From: Tetrahymena thermophila SB210
Lineage: Eukaryota > Ciliophora > Oligohymenophorea > Hymenostomatida > Tetrahymenidae
Assembly (NCBI RefSeq): GCF_000189635.1
Contig: NW_002476013.1
Location: forward strand, 124,001-188,000
Reading direction: 5' to 3'
Length of the DNA stretch: 64,000 bases
In this document: in pieces, positions 13,201 to 26,429 of the stretch
How positions within the stretch are numbered: position 1 is the stretch's first letter
How the letters are laid out: every line of letters begins with the position of its first letter
Translations under genes and position numbers: made by a program
The notes under the pieces: generated by a model
What the model was told of the DNA's origin: nothing
The model's database searches: none
The model's input: the letters and a program-made list of their open reading frames with translations, nothing else

Positions 13201-15935
13201 AACACAGTTGGCAGGAGGTAAGTTGATATTAAAATTTTTTATAGTCATACTAGGCATATAAAATGAAGGATTATAAGCAGTGAACCTAACCTATACTACA
13301 GGATTATCTGGAGTAACAGAATTAAAATAATCCCAAATCCTAAATTTAACTTCATAAAAATCAAATTTTATAATTCCAACCTCGGCATTATTATATAAAA
13401 CTGCTCCAGCATATTCAATAACATCTGATGAAATATCACTTCCGTACTGAAGTGTAGCAAATATATCATCATTGAGGTTGACTTGCTGTAATTAAGATAT
13501 ATCTTGAAATTAAACAAATAGAGGCGGAATGTCAATTTCAGCAATTATAGCTGTCATATTACTAAAACTAGTTCTTGTATCTTTGCTTCCAACTAATGAG
13601 AACTATAGAGTTTAATATGGAGTAAAAGTATAGGCAGGTACAGCAGTACTAAGGCTATTCTAACCTAGAGTTACTATATTGTTCCTGTAGTCAAGGCATT
13701 TTCTTTCTCCGTTTTATTACTATATTAATGACTAGCATTACCAACTTAAGTTTATTCCTTAAGGGATATTTGGATCCTAGATTTCTAAATCTCTCGCAGT
13801 ACCTGTCAAATTCAAATCCTTTTTGTAATTGAACAAGCCATCCTATCCACATTATCCACTAGTAATCTAAACTAAAAGCTTAGATAATTAAGGAGTAATA
13901 TTTATATTAGTCTACTGAGATATTGTTTTATTACTATCTAATACGGCAGAAACCTAAATTAATTTTATTAATTTTTAATATTATGTTGAATTTAAAATAA
14001 TAATTTTTACTTGCAAATCAAATGCTGTGTTGAATGGAATCTCATATTATTTAACATTAACTTAAAAGTCTTGTTAAGTGGTTTAATTATAGCTTTAGTT
14101 TAAATTAGGTAAAATCTTTGAAATTATTTAAATGTCATATGGTTCAAAAACTATAATGCTTCCTGTTTGATCGCATACTTATGTGTATAGGTAGAATTTA
14201 AAAGTCAAATCCATATATCTATAAGCAATTAAAAAAATTAAGTTTATTTTAAACATTTATCAAAAAATATACCTATAAATTGGTGGTTACGCGCCTTAAA
14301 TGGTTTGAATTACTATTTGCTTATATTTTTAATATAAAGTAGAAAATGACAAAGTTCCATTAACATTGACTCTCATGAAATAGTTAACAGTAGCTTTAAT
14401 ATTAGTGTTAGGTGGTATTAAATATTTAGGAATAATTAAATTAGGATTAACATTATCATTTGCTGTTTTTACTATCTTATCAACCTGCAATTATATTTGT
14501 GAATCTAAAGTTGGTTATGTTTAAATACTCCACACTATTGAATTAAATCCTCTTTTTGCATCATTTTATGGAATCAACTGAAAAGTGATATCATTACAAG
14601 TGTTTTGTATTTCATCATAGTTGTAGTTCATTTAAAAGGGAATGTCTTTTAACTAAGTAAAGCTGAATAAATAGAAAGTATTAATTAATTTATTATTGCC
14701 TTAATATTAAAGAACATTAGGTAAAAATGAAATTTATTAAGTTTCAGTTATATTAGCATCTTGACCTATTATATTAAAAGAAAATTTAAGATAAAGTAAT
14801 AATTATTACTATTTTTACTTAAGGCGATAGTAATATTTGCTTAGCTTATAGTACAAACAGGATTAGAACCCAGCTGACCCAAAGTTTTTGGCTAAAAAAT
14901 TTAACTGCAGCTCAAATTATTATTTTGCAATGGAACTTCAAAGTTAACTGTAAGGGTGGGAGTATCGCTTGCTAAATTGGCCTATAAGACTGCAGTATTA
15001 TCATTACTACATTAGTAGAAAATATTTCTTTTATCTATTCCATTTTTGCAAACACATGTTCCGTTGGATATGTTCATTGTTTCATAGCAATCTAAACAGA
15101 TATTTTTATTTCCAAATTTGCAAGATCTACAAGTAGTAGCGCATGTTTAACAATCAGAAGTATATGTAGAACATTAGTCACAAGTTTTTTATACAAGATT
15201 TGCTCTGTAATTATTAGGGCACCATTGACCGCATGTCTATTATGGTATATAAAAATCAGATAAGCAATAACTACAGCTAACAGCATCTTAAGTTTGAAGA
15301 GTTAAGAATTGATCAAATCCTGATTCTCTATAAGCAGTAGGCCCTGCTATTAAATAAAGACCACATATTTGACCTATGAAATAAGTGTAAGGAGCTTTTG
15401 TAATTCCCACAAAAAGATAATAGTAATTTGATGTGTTATGTATAATATTTGTCAATTTTTATCCAACTTCACGTGATGGAAATTTATAGTAGACATATTA
15501 AGCTTATTATTATGAACCATACGATAAATAAATAAAAATCCACTAGTTAAAATCTGAGGTAGAGTAAGGAGCTTCATTCCATACATTTGGAGAGGGATTT
15601 GCTGAGTAAGTTGTATATGTAGGATTGATCAAATTATTATTGTCATTATGAAAAGTTAAGAGTCTATCACCATAATTATATTTATCATTCCAAACATTAG
15701 GAGCATTGCTTGTAAAATGAAAACCAATAGACCAAAAAGAAGTAGGAAAAGAAGTTATTTTGAACCAACCATAAAAAGCAAAATCAAGATTAGTATTCCA
15801 TTCGCTATTTTTAAATTCTTTAGTGTATGAATTACCAGTCGAATATGAACCTATAAGTACCTGGCTTTGGCTTAATGATGGTTTTATTATTGTTAAAATA
15901 ATAAAAAGCGAGAGGATTGTTTGATTACTTTTCAT
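10264..15935 (-). CDS. Gene B: LamG/REJ/GPS polycystin-1-like membrane protein
   Basis: This 1835-aa paralogue of gene A has four exons. Introns lie at 14766-14818, 14219-14272 and 13954-14010, at the same codon positions as in A. The start is MKSNQTILSLF (ATG at 15935), a typical signal peptide ending near LSQS. The LamG-like domain (about 25-200) contains FAFYGWFKI and GFHFTSN, and Cys-rich repeats follow (about 215-330). A long REJ-like region leads to the GPS-like motif at about 1255-1280, then one membrane helix (about 1324-1345, FWTLSAVTLLLIGLFFYG). A Gln/Asn-rich linker of about 300 residues precedes a four-helix-like C-terminal block (about 1660-1815) with FHDFFNIFYSYDP. I read the whole last exon codon by codon and found no TGA. 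It is much closer to gene C than to gene A. Confidence 0.92.
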
Positions 15936-16111
15936 GAAGAATTGTTTTTTAATATTTCTTATTTAAAATAAATTAATTAACTTTTTTTTCTCTTCTTCTA
16001 TTGTTTTTATAAAGAAAATACTTAGCTTTATATTGAAGTTATGAACTAAATAAATTAAACAATTATTAAATTTTAAATAAAAATTTGTATTTATTTGAAG
16101 AAGTATATATA

Positions 16112-16131
16112 TTTACAGTTCTATGAAGGGA
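16112..16131. promoter_or_regulatory. Conserved promoter-proximal block, gene B
   Basis: TTTACAGTTCTATGAAGGGA on the plus strand, 177 bp upstream of the gene B ATG, is repeated exactly at 23328-23347, 150 bp upstream of gene C. The surrounding flank is clearly more diverged. It could be a transcription-factor site or a 5'-UTR element. Recent duplication alone could also explain it. Confidence 0.4.
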
Positions 16132-16729
16132 AGTGTATTGATAATTAATGCCTTTTGAAGAATTATACAGCGATAACCATTCATTTCCAGCGTTTTCTTA
16201 ATAATTTAAAACATAAAATCTGTTTTTATTAAGTTAATAAATACTAATACTTATCAAATTCAATTTTAATATACTCAGCTTCAAAAAAGTGCATAGTTAT
16301 CAATTGAATTTTGTATAATTTATAATAGTAAATAATATTTTAATATTTTTAACAAATTATTTTAATTACAATTGATTGATAACACACTTTATTTTGCATT
16401 AAAATTTATTTAAAACAAAACTCTTTTTTTATATAATATAAAATTGAAAATTCTAAAATTTTAATTACATTTGAATAACTAAATCAATTATTTTTAAAAA
16501 TATAAAAAATGGAGGTAATTTATTTGAAAACATAGTTTCCCTTATTTTTTTACTTTATAACCTTGCTTAAAATTATTTAAATTAAAATTCAAAATTCAAA
16601 GTGATTTAAAGACAATTTATATGTACTTTTAAATTTAAAGTAGAATTATAATTGAGCTAAAAATCAATTATAATCATTATAATATTTAACTACTTAATCT
16701 AATGTAAGCTAAAAATATAGATTGATTTT

Positions 16730-17060
16730 CTGTATTTTTTAATTAAATAACTTCTATCTAATTTCATTTATTTTCTATCTTAGTTCATAAAAGGAAAATT
16801 CTTAATTGGGTAATCAAATTTCTTTCGTTTAAATAATTAATAAATAACTTAATGTCCTTAATTTTTAATTGAATGCTTTTAAAAGATTTGCTTCATCATA
16901 AAAATTAAATTTAGACAGATAACTAAAAGTAATATTTTAGTGGGTTTGCAGGCAACAATACTATTAAAAAATATATTTAATGTATAAATAAAATTGTTTT
17001 CAAAAAAATATTATGAAATAAATTTTTTTACTGTGATGTATTATTTAAAAATTAATTAAT
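16730..17060. repeat. Upstream-flank repeat, copy 1
   Basis: This is a diverged repeat whose other copies lie at about 24365-24695 and 25835-26165. Shared blocks include CTAATTTCATTTATTTTCTA, CCTTAATTTTTA and TTTTAGTGGGTTTG, then a GTTTTCAAAAA stretch followed by TTTTTACTG. It is duplicated flanking DNA of the gene B/C family, not coding. Confidence 0.65.
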
Positions 17061-17605
17061 ATTTATTATTCACCTTCCAATATTAAATTTCATTTTTCTT
17101 TTCTTTTAAAATTAATCTATTTCATTCTTTTAAAATTAGCTTAAAGTAACTTAATTAATAATTAATCTTTATTCTCTTTATTCTTTGAACATAAGAATAG
17201 ATATATTATATATAGTAAAAAGTAAAACATAAATAATTATATATATATTTTTCCTAAAAAATTGATGTAGAAAAACTTTTGTTTTTCAGTTATTTTTTCC
17301 TAATAATTAAATATTTATATTTATATTTATCTCATTACTCTAAATATTATTTTGTGAATAGGAAATATATATATTGAATACACTAATATTGTATTTTTAA
17401 AAAAATAAAATTTAATATAAGTTAAAAAAAAGGTAAAAAAAAATTTGTAACTCTAATTATATATAAAAATGAAATTAATACGTAATCTATATTTATTTAA
17501 TATGTGAATGATATTTAATAATATTATTTATTTTAATAGTTTATGAAAAATAATTATTAGAAATATAAAATACAAATTTAGATAATAGAAAAGAATTATT
17601 TTAAA

Positions 17606-20600
17606 TCAAATATTTAAATTTTATAGTATTATCTATAAATTAAATGCCTTAAAAAGAAAATTTATTAATTTCTATTTACTTTAAGCATGGTTTGAATATA
17701 AAACTAAGCTTAATTTTAAAACTGACATTACAGTTAGAGTTCCTAAAAAATCAATCCCTACTATCAACAAAAATGAAAAAGTTTTAGAATTCGCTTAATT
17801 GGCTTCCTCTCCACTAATGATAGATAGAATTATATAGTAATAAAATAAAAGAAGGCAAATTAAAAATACAGCTGATATCTTTGAACCTATTATTTTTATT
17901 TTATGTATCAGAGTTATAATTGTTACTCCTGTTACTAAAATGATTGAGCTTATTATAGATAAAATTATTTTCTATTCTATATTATAACTCTCATCAAAGA
18001 TAGTTGTTAAGCATAAAGAATGGATTATTCTAAGATAAAATATGTTAAATCTGATTGCTCTGGATAGCTTAGGATCATAGCTGTAAAATATGTTAAAAAA
18101 ATCATGGAACACAATTATTCTCATTAATAATGATTTATTTGCTAGCTTTTACTTTTAATCATTCAGTTATTTTAATAGTGTTTCCATTTCATTTTATTTA
18201 TCTGCTTCATTTTTAAAATTTTATTCAGATGTATTTTAAACACTTTCACTTGGGTTTTAAACTTTTTACTTGTTTGAGTGCAGTTATTTATCACCTATTT
18301 GTAAATCTTTCGTTTCTTATTAAATTTTTTATTATAAGTTTAAAGTTGAAAAAGGCTAAGCAACAATTTTTGTAATAGTCTCTAATGTTCCTATTTAGTT
18401 TTAAAATTTTTATAGTTAAAGCTCAAACTAATTATCAAGTTAGCTCTACTGATTGCTTATACTATCTTATTATTAAATATTTTATTTTTATTAATTTGCC
18501 TACCCATTCCACTATTAGATTTGTTTTTGTTATTATTTTTATTATTGATGCTACAAGTCATCTCTATTATAATCTTATTAGTCATTTAAATTTACTATTT
18601 AAATTTAATGATTGATGTTTTAAATTTCTTAATTCTCCTATTTAGATTTTTTAATTAATTAAAGGTCTGGAGTATTTATAGTAGTTTAAAAAGGGGTTTC
18701 TTAAAAAGGAAACTACTTATTTGATTCTACTTTTATATTATTTATTATTTATTATTGTGAATCAATACCATATTATAAATATAGATTTTTATTTTCTTAT
18801 TGAATCAGTTAATTTTAAGAAAAAATTTCATTTCTGTTAGTATTGTTTCCACCTTTATTTTGTTAGTTAGCTTTTATTCTATTTTATAAATTAATTAAGC
18901 TTTGGCCATTATCAATAGCAGTAGCAGGAGCGATTCTTTAAATAGAATGAAAAATAAATTTTCTATCAAGGTGCTTTCCATAAAAGTATAATCCAATTAA
19001 TATTAATGTTGCAGTACTCAGAATCCAAAAAGCTGCATATTTATAAAAATTTTTAAAGTTTGATATATTGTTAAAGCCTTATGAACTAAACGCAGTTTAT
19101 AAATTTTTATTTTTTATTAACTCTTCTAGATTATCAGTAATTGTTGTAGGAGTTTTATCTTTGCAATAACAGTAGAACCTACTTGTTCCTGTTCTATTTA
19201 GTTCCTAACAGTTTGAAGAAGACCATTAATTTACTTATTTTTAGAGACAAGTTAATTTATTTTATGATTTATTAACGTTAGAAAATGTGTAAATATAAGT
19301 TGAATTCTAATTCAAACTGCTATTGTTTATACTAAGAAATCTTTTATTACTATTAACATATTCAATTTGAGGTATTATGACAGGATTTTTAGAAATTGTT
19401 ATATTTGGCTACAATATTTATAGTTAGTCTGTATAGTTTAAAAATTCAGTTGTTTGACTGTATGGATTTTATGAATATGTGCTGTATGTAATTCTATAAA
19501 TATTAGTTGTTTTTGTTTAAAAATAATCTAACTCATCAATATATTAATTAAGATTTTTTTCTGTAATTTGTTAGCAGTTTAATTCTATTAGATTTCCTTG
19601 TAGTTAAATACCTCCAGTATTAGGAAGAGTTATATTAGCTAACAGTCCACATATTTAGTCTGATAAGTTCATTTAATTAGGTAATAAGCTATAAGATATA
19701 ATTTTGGTAGTTGAATTAAGCATTTTAAAGCTGTCAACTAAGTTTTAAAGTACAATATTATTATTATTATTTAAGAGTAAGTTGCTAGAGTCTTACATTA
19801 ACAGTATTGTATTTTCTAATGTTTAATTTATATAGTTGAGTAAGATTAACGATTAGCTATCTTATTGGTTATTTAAGGAAAGTTAAAGCTAAGAAATAAC
19901 TTTATTTGAGTATGTAAAAAGATTTGACTACTTTGGGAGAGAGTTTGTTTAGCTAATTATCTGTGAAATCACCAAAGATTTTCTATAGTTAACAGAATTT
20001 AACTAATATACTGGATTGTTTTTAGAGATTTCTTCACCAAGAAAACACAGATTCAAAAGCGATTATCTTGGGTATTAGCTATTTAGCTACTAGAGCATTT
20101 AATCAATGATGTTATTTATTTATTACTCTCCTTGATCAAAAGGAGTAACTTTAATTTCTAATGTTGAATTAAAAATTGAAAGTTTAGAATTCATTACTTA
20201 CCCCATTATAGTCAAATTTCCAGAGGGTAAAACTGTATTTAATTGACTTTCTAAAGACTAATCTTATATTTGTCTCCTAAGTATGTTATTAGGGACCAAA
20301 ATTTCCTGCTGAAAATCACTATTATTTTGATAGTAAAAGAATTAGTAGGTTAATGAATTATCAGAACTTGTACACCCACTCATTTATATATTAAATATAG
20401 TTTCTAAAGCTTTTCCAGAAGTTGGACTAACTGTGAAAACACAGTTGGCAGGAGGTAAGTTGATATTAAATTTTTTTGTAGTCATACTAGGCATATAAAA
20501 TGAAGGATTATAAGCAGTGAACCTAACCTATACTACAGGATTATCTGGAGTAACAGAATTAAAATAATCCCAAATCCTAAATTTAACTTCATAAAAATCA

Positions 20601-23178
20601 AATTTTATAATTCCAACCTCGGCATTATTATATAACACTGCTCCAGCATATTGAATATCATCTGATGAAATATCACTTCCATACTGAAGTGTAACAAATA
20701 TATCATCATTGAGGTTGACTTGCTATAATTAAGATATATCTCGAAATTAAACAAATAGAGGCGGAATGTCAATTTCAGCAATAATAGCTGTTATATTACT
20801 AAAACTAGTTCTTGTATCCTTGCTTCCAACTAATGAGAACTATAGAGTTTAATAGGGAATAAATGTATATGCCGGTACAACAGTACTAAGGCTATTCTAA
20901 GCTAGAGTTACTGTATTGTTGTTGTAGTCAAGGCATTCTCTCTCTCCATTTTATTACTATATTAATGACTAGCATTACCAACTTAAGTTTATTCCTTAAG
21001 GGATATTTGGATCCTAAATTTCTAAGTCTCTCGCAGTACCTGTCAAATTCAAATCCTTTTTGTAATTAAACAAACCATTCTATCCACCTTATCCACTAGT
21101 AATCTATACTAAAAGCTTAGATAATTAAGGAGTAATATTTATATTAGTCTACTAAGATATTGTTTTATTGCTATCTAACACAGCAGAAACCTAAATTAAT
21201 TTTATTATTATTTAATATTAAGTTGAATTTAAAATAATAATTTTTACTTGCAAATCAAATGCTGTGTTGAATGGAATCTCATATTTTTAAACATTAACTT
21301 AAAAGTCTTGCTATGAGGTTTAATAATAGCTTTAGTTCAAGTTAGGTAAAACCTGTGAAATTATTTAAATGTCATATGGTTCAAAAACTATAACACTTCC
21401 TGTTTAATCGCATACTTGTGTGTATAGGTTGAATTTAAAAGTCAAATCCATATATCTAAAAACAATTAAAAAAAAATGAAATTTATTATAAATATTTTTA
21501 AAAAATATATACCTATAAACTGGTGGTTATGCACTTTAAATGGTTTGAATTACTATTTGATAATATTTTTAATATAAAGTAGAAAATGACAAAGTTCCAT
21601 TAACATTGACTCTCATGAAATAGTTAACAGTAGCTTTAATATTAGTGTTAGATGGTATTAAATATTTAGGAATAATTAAATTAGGATTAATATTATCATT
21701 TGCTGTTTTTACTATATTATCAACCTGCAATTATATTTGTGAATCTAAAGTTGGTTATGCTTAAATACTCCACACTATTGAATTAAATCCTCTTTTTGCA
21801 TCATTTTATGGAATCAACTGAAAAGTGATATCATAACAAGTGTTTTGTATTTCATCATACTTGTAGTTCATTTAAAAGGGAATGTCTTTTAACTAATTAA
21901 AGCTGAATAAATAGAAAGTATTAATAAAATTATTATTGCCTTAATACTAAAGAACATTAGGTAAAAATGAAATTTATTAAGTTTCTGTTATATTAGCGTC
22001 TTGACCTATTATATTAAAAGTAAATTTTTTGGTATAATGTAAGAATTATAAATAATTTTACTTAAAGCGATAGTAATATTTGCTTAGTTTATAGTACAAA
22101 CAGGATTAGAACCCAGCTGACCCAAAGTATTTGGCTAAAAAATTTAACTGCAACTAAAATTATTGTTTTTCAAAGGAACTCCGAAATTAATTGTAAGGGT
22201 AGGACTATCGCTTGCTAAATTTGCCTATAAGACTGCAATATTATCATTACTACATTAGTAGAAAATATTTCTATTATCTATTCCATTTTTGCAAACACAT
22301 GTTCCGTTGGATATGTTCATAGTTTCTTAGCAATCTAAACAGATATCTTTATTTCCAAATTAGCAAGATTTACAAGTAGGAGCGCATGTTTAACAATCAG
22401 AAGTATATGTAGAACATTAGTCGCAAGTTTTTTATACAATATTTGCTCTGTAATTATTAGGGCACCATTGAACGCATGTCTATTATGGTATATAAAAATC
22501 AGATAAGCAATAACTACAGCTAATAGCATCTTAAGTTTGAAGAGTTAAGAATTGATCAAATCCTGATTCTCTATAAGCAGTAGGCCCTGCTATTAAATAA
22601 AAACCACATATTTGACCCATGAAATAATAGTAGGGACTTGTTTTTCCCACATAAAGATAGTAATAATTAGATGTAGAATGTACAATATTTATTAATTTTG
22701 ATCTTACTTCATGTGATGGAAATTTATAGTAGGCATATTAAGCTTATTATTAAGAACCATATGATAAATAAATAAAAATCCACTAGTTCAATTCTGGGGT
22801 AGAGAAAGAAACTTGACTCCATATATTGGTGGAGGGATTTGCTGAGTAAGTTGTATACGTAGGATTTATAATATTATTATTGTCATTAAAAAAAGCTAAG
22901 ACTCTATCGCCATAATTATATTGATCAGTCCAAACATCAGGAGAATTGCTTGTAAAATGAAAACCAGTAGACCAAGAAGCAGGAGGAGGAAAAGTAGTTA
23001 TTTTCAACCAACCATAAAAAGCAAAATCAAGATTATTATTCCATTCGCTATTTTTAAATTCTTTAGTAAATGGATTACTAGTCTAATATGAGCCTATAAG
23101 TACTTGGCTTTGGCTTAATGTTAGATTTATTATTGCTAAAATAATAAAAAGCTAAAAATTTGTTTTATTACTTTTCAT
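17606..23178 (-). CDS. Gene C: LamG/REJ/GPS polycystin-1-like membrane protein
   Basis: This 1800-aa paralogue has four exons, with introns at 22006-22061, 21456-21512 and 21191-21247. Exons 1-3 are exactly the same lengths as in gene B (1117, 493 and 208 nt). The ATG is at 23178 (MKSNKTNFQLFIILAIINLT, a signal peptide) and the TGA at 17606-17608. Domain order matches B: LamG-like, Cys-rich repeats, REJ-like ectodomain, GPS-like motif near 19165-19255, membrane helix, Gln-rich linker and C-terminal membrane block. The linker is about 35 residues shorter than in B, which accounts for the length difference. The last exon was read from its 3' end through most of its length with no TGA. Proline-rich TTFPPPAS in the LamG domain replaces the B sequence at that point. 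It is probably a recent tandem duplicate of B. Confidence 0.9.
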
Positions 23179-26100
23179 TATTTAAAATCAATTAATTAAC
23201 TTTTTTTTTTTTTTCCTCTTGAATTGTTTATTTACAAAAATGCTTAACTTTTTAAAAGAAGTTATGATCAAAAAAAATTATTAGCTTATAAACAAAAAAT
23301 CTTTATATATTTGAAAAATTATATATGTTTACAGTTCTATGAAGGGAGGTTTATTGATAATTAATTTTTTTTTTAAAATAAAACAGTGATAAAAAATTAA
23401 GTTTTTCCACTCATTTTCAGCATTTCGTTAATAATTAAAAAATAACCCTGTAATTCTTTTTTAATTATAATTCACTAATACTTATCAAAATCAATTATAA
23501 TATGCTCAGCTTCCAAATAGTATATAATTATAAAAGTGATATAAATAGCATTAATATATAAAATTTTAAATCTTTTAGAAAAGTATTTTAATTAAAGATT
23601 ATTTATTATGCAGTTTACTTTTTATTGAATAAATTTATATTTCTAAAATAAAATCCTTTATTTTTATTTTATAATTATAGAAATTCTCGAATTTGATTAC
23701 ATAAGAAACATTAAATTAATTTCTTTGACTAATATAAAAATATGCACAGCAACTCATTTAATTTCCCTTATTTTTTAAAATTAAAACATTGTTCAAAAAT
23801 ATTAAAATTAGAATTGAAAATTTTTAATTTAAAGTAGAATTAAAATTGAGTTAGAAAAGAATTATATTCATAGTAATATTTAACTATAAAAAGGAAAAGT
23901 TATATAAAACAAAGTTATTTTTTATTATAATAATTTAAGTGAGGTTTTATTAGTATTAAAATAACTAAATTTAAGGTAAAGGTTGGTTGACCTTTTTAAA
24001 TACTAAAAAAGTTAATAACCAAAAGAAAAGATATCTAAAAGCAAATTTGAAACCAAAATCATTTTAATTAATAATTAAAATTACAGATTTACCTTGTTTA
24101 TTTTTAACAGAAATTACCATTATCTTATTGAAATTTTTGATAAACATCTTAAAGATTATTTATAGTATTCTAGATAAATAAAATTAATTTTTATCTCATT
24201 AAAGTTATTTGTTAGAGAAAAACTGAAATGACTTTTCTAAAAAATATCATTGATAATCAAATGATTTTTGTAATTTTTAAGATTTGATAATTATTTGATA
24301 AATAAACATTTATCTAACTATTTTTGATAATAAATTTTGAAAATTAACTAATTTTATTTAATTATTGATTTTTTGTATTTGTTAACATAAAACCTTCAAT
24401 CTAATTTCATTTTTTTTCTAACTTAAGTCATAAAAGAAATTTTTTTAATTAAATAATCAAACTTTTTCTTTTAATGAATCAATAACTTACGTAATATCCT
24501 TAATTTTTACTTGAATGAGCTAATTAAAAGATACGTTTTTACCATACAAAATAAATTTAGAAAGATAACATAAAATTATATTTTAGTGGGATTGAATGCG
24601 ACAATACTATTAAAAAATATTTTTTATGTATTAAGAAATTGTTTTCAAAAAGATATTAAGAAATAAATATTTTTACTGCACTTTATTATTTAAATTGATT
24701 AAAACTACTTTCCTAATAATATTTAATTTTCTTTTCTTTAGAATCCATTTCATTCTTTTCAAATAATTTTAGCTTATGATCTCTTTAAAAATAATTATTT
24801 TTTTATTTATTTTATTATATGATTTATTATTTTTAAAAATTATTTATTTATATATCTTCAACTTTTTCTTTTCTTAGCACCCTAAAACTCACCTAATTCA
24901 AAAATTAAAGTATTAGCATTTTCAGAATTTGCTTAATAATTTTAATTTAATACCCTGTTATTTATATTTAATTAAATTAATAAAATTACTAAATAGTATA
25001 ATAACTAAATATAATTCATTACGCATTTCAATTTGTATTGAATCAATTTATATTTCTAAAACCAAACCTTTAATTTTGATTTAAGTTGTATTTAAAAATA
25101 TAAAAATATGCAAAGTAGTTCATTTGAAAACAGAGGTTCCCTTATTTTTTTACTTTTAAACTTTGTTTAAAATTACTTAAAATTAATGTAGAATTAAAAT
25201 TGAGTTAGAAAATATTTATATTTAACTACTTAAATATAAAATTAATTTATAAAATAAAGTTATTTTTGATTACAATAAAAGTGAGTGAGGTTTTATTAGT
25301 ATTAAAGTAATTAAATTTAATAAAAAATTTTAAGGTAAAAGTTGGCCTTTTAAATTGTAAAAGAAGTAATAATCACAAGAAAAGATGTCTAAAAATTCAA
25401 AAATTTAAAGCAAAATCATTTTAATTAATAACTGATATTTTAAATATTTACTTGTTTATTTTTAACAAAAATTGCTATGAACTTAATAATCTTTTGTTTA
25501 AAATATCAATAAATTTTTGATTAAGTTAAGTCTAATCATTTTAATAGAAATTATAAAAATAAATATGATAACATGATTAAAATATTAGAGTTATTTAAAA
25601 TAAATAAAATTAATTTTTTGTCTCGTTAAAGTTATTTGTTAGAGAGTGAGTGAAATGGCTTATCTAAGAATATTTAAAATTATAGAGAATCAACTCATTT
25701 TTGTAATTTGTAAGATTTGATAATTATTTGATTTCACATGGAAAATAATCTCTTTATGTATTTATCTTGATACATCATTTGATAATAAATTTTAGAAACT
25801 AACTAACTAACTAAATAACTAACTAATATAAGTTAAAAAATAGATGGATTTTTTGTATTTTTTTGTAAATAACTAATATCTAATTTCATTTATTTTCTAT
25901 CTTAAAATAGTCATTTAAATCAACAATGGAACTTTTTTTCTTTAATTTAGCAATAACTTACAAAAAATCCTTAATTTTTACTTTCATGCATTAATTAAAA
26001 CATTGATTTTCACCATACAAAATAAATTAAGAAATATTGCTTAAAGTTATATTTTACTCGGCTTACAATTGGCAAAATAATTAACAAAATTATTAATGTT

Positions 26101-26429
26101 TAAAGAAAATTTTTTTCAAAAATATATAACGAAATACATATTTTTACTGCTCTTTATTACTTAAAATGAATTAATAAAACTATCCTTCAAATAATTGCCT
26201 GATTTTTTTTTCTTTCAAAATTAATTCATTTAATTTAAAAAAAAATTATAATTTAGAACCTTATTTAAAATTAATTTCTTTATTCTTTATATTTATCGAA
26301 CTTAAGTATAAGTATTATATTTTATAAAAGTTGATAAAAATATAGTAAGAATGTACAACAAAAACTATTTTATATTATTAATTTTATATATTATTTCGAA
26401 AAAATTGAAGAAAAAAACTGTTGGTTGTA
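23179..26429. repeat. 3.2-kb spacer with tandemly duplicated gene C upstream flank
   Basis: No gene was found here. Two diverged copies of the B/C upstream flank lie head to tail: about 23190-24780 (next to gene C) and about 24890-26240 (not next to any paralogue). Shared landmarks are the TTCCCTTATTTTTT block (23761, 25137), a GAGGTTTTATTAGTATTAAA block (about 23940, 25268), GATTTGATAATTATTTGAT (about 24280, 25715), and the 24365-24695 versus 25835-26165 repeat. The block from about 23880 to 24360, and its partner at 25215-25830, is absent from the gene B flank. An (AACT)n run lies at about 25799-25826. Confidence 0.65.
23328..23347. promoter_or_regulatory. Conserved promoter-proximal block, gene C
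   Basis: This is an exact copy of the 20-base block upstream of gene B, here 150 bp before the gene C ATG. It is a candidate regulatory site shared by the two closest paralogues; no equivalent was seen upstream of A. Confidence 0.4.

Larger units (their letters stand above)
15936..17605. other. Intergenic region upstream of gene B
   Basis: This is gene-free DNA holding the promoter flank of B and, at its right end, the 3' flank of C. The flank (about 15950-17060) has diverged copies upstream of gene C (23190-24695) and again at 24890-26165. Near B it carries the conserved block at 16112-16131. No RNA gene was recognised. Confidence 0.6.

Noticed and set aside
25799-25826. (AACT)n run considered as telomere-like or CRISPR-like repeat
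   Set aside because: It is a short imperfect tetranucleotide microsatellite with no spacers and no G4T2/C4A2 unit.
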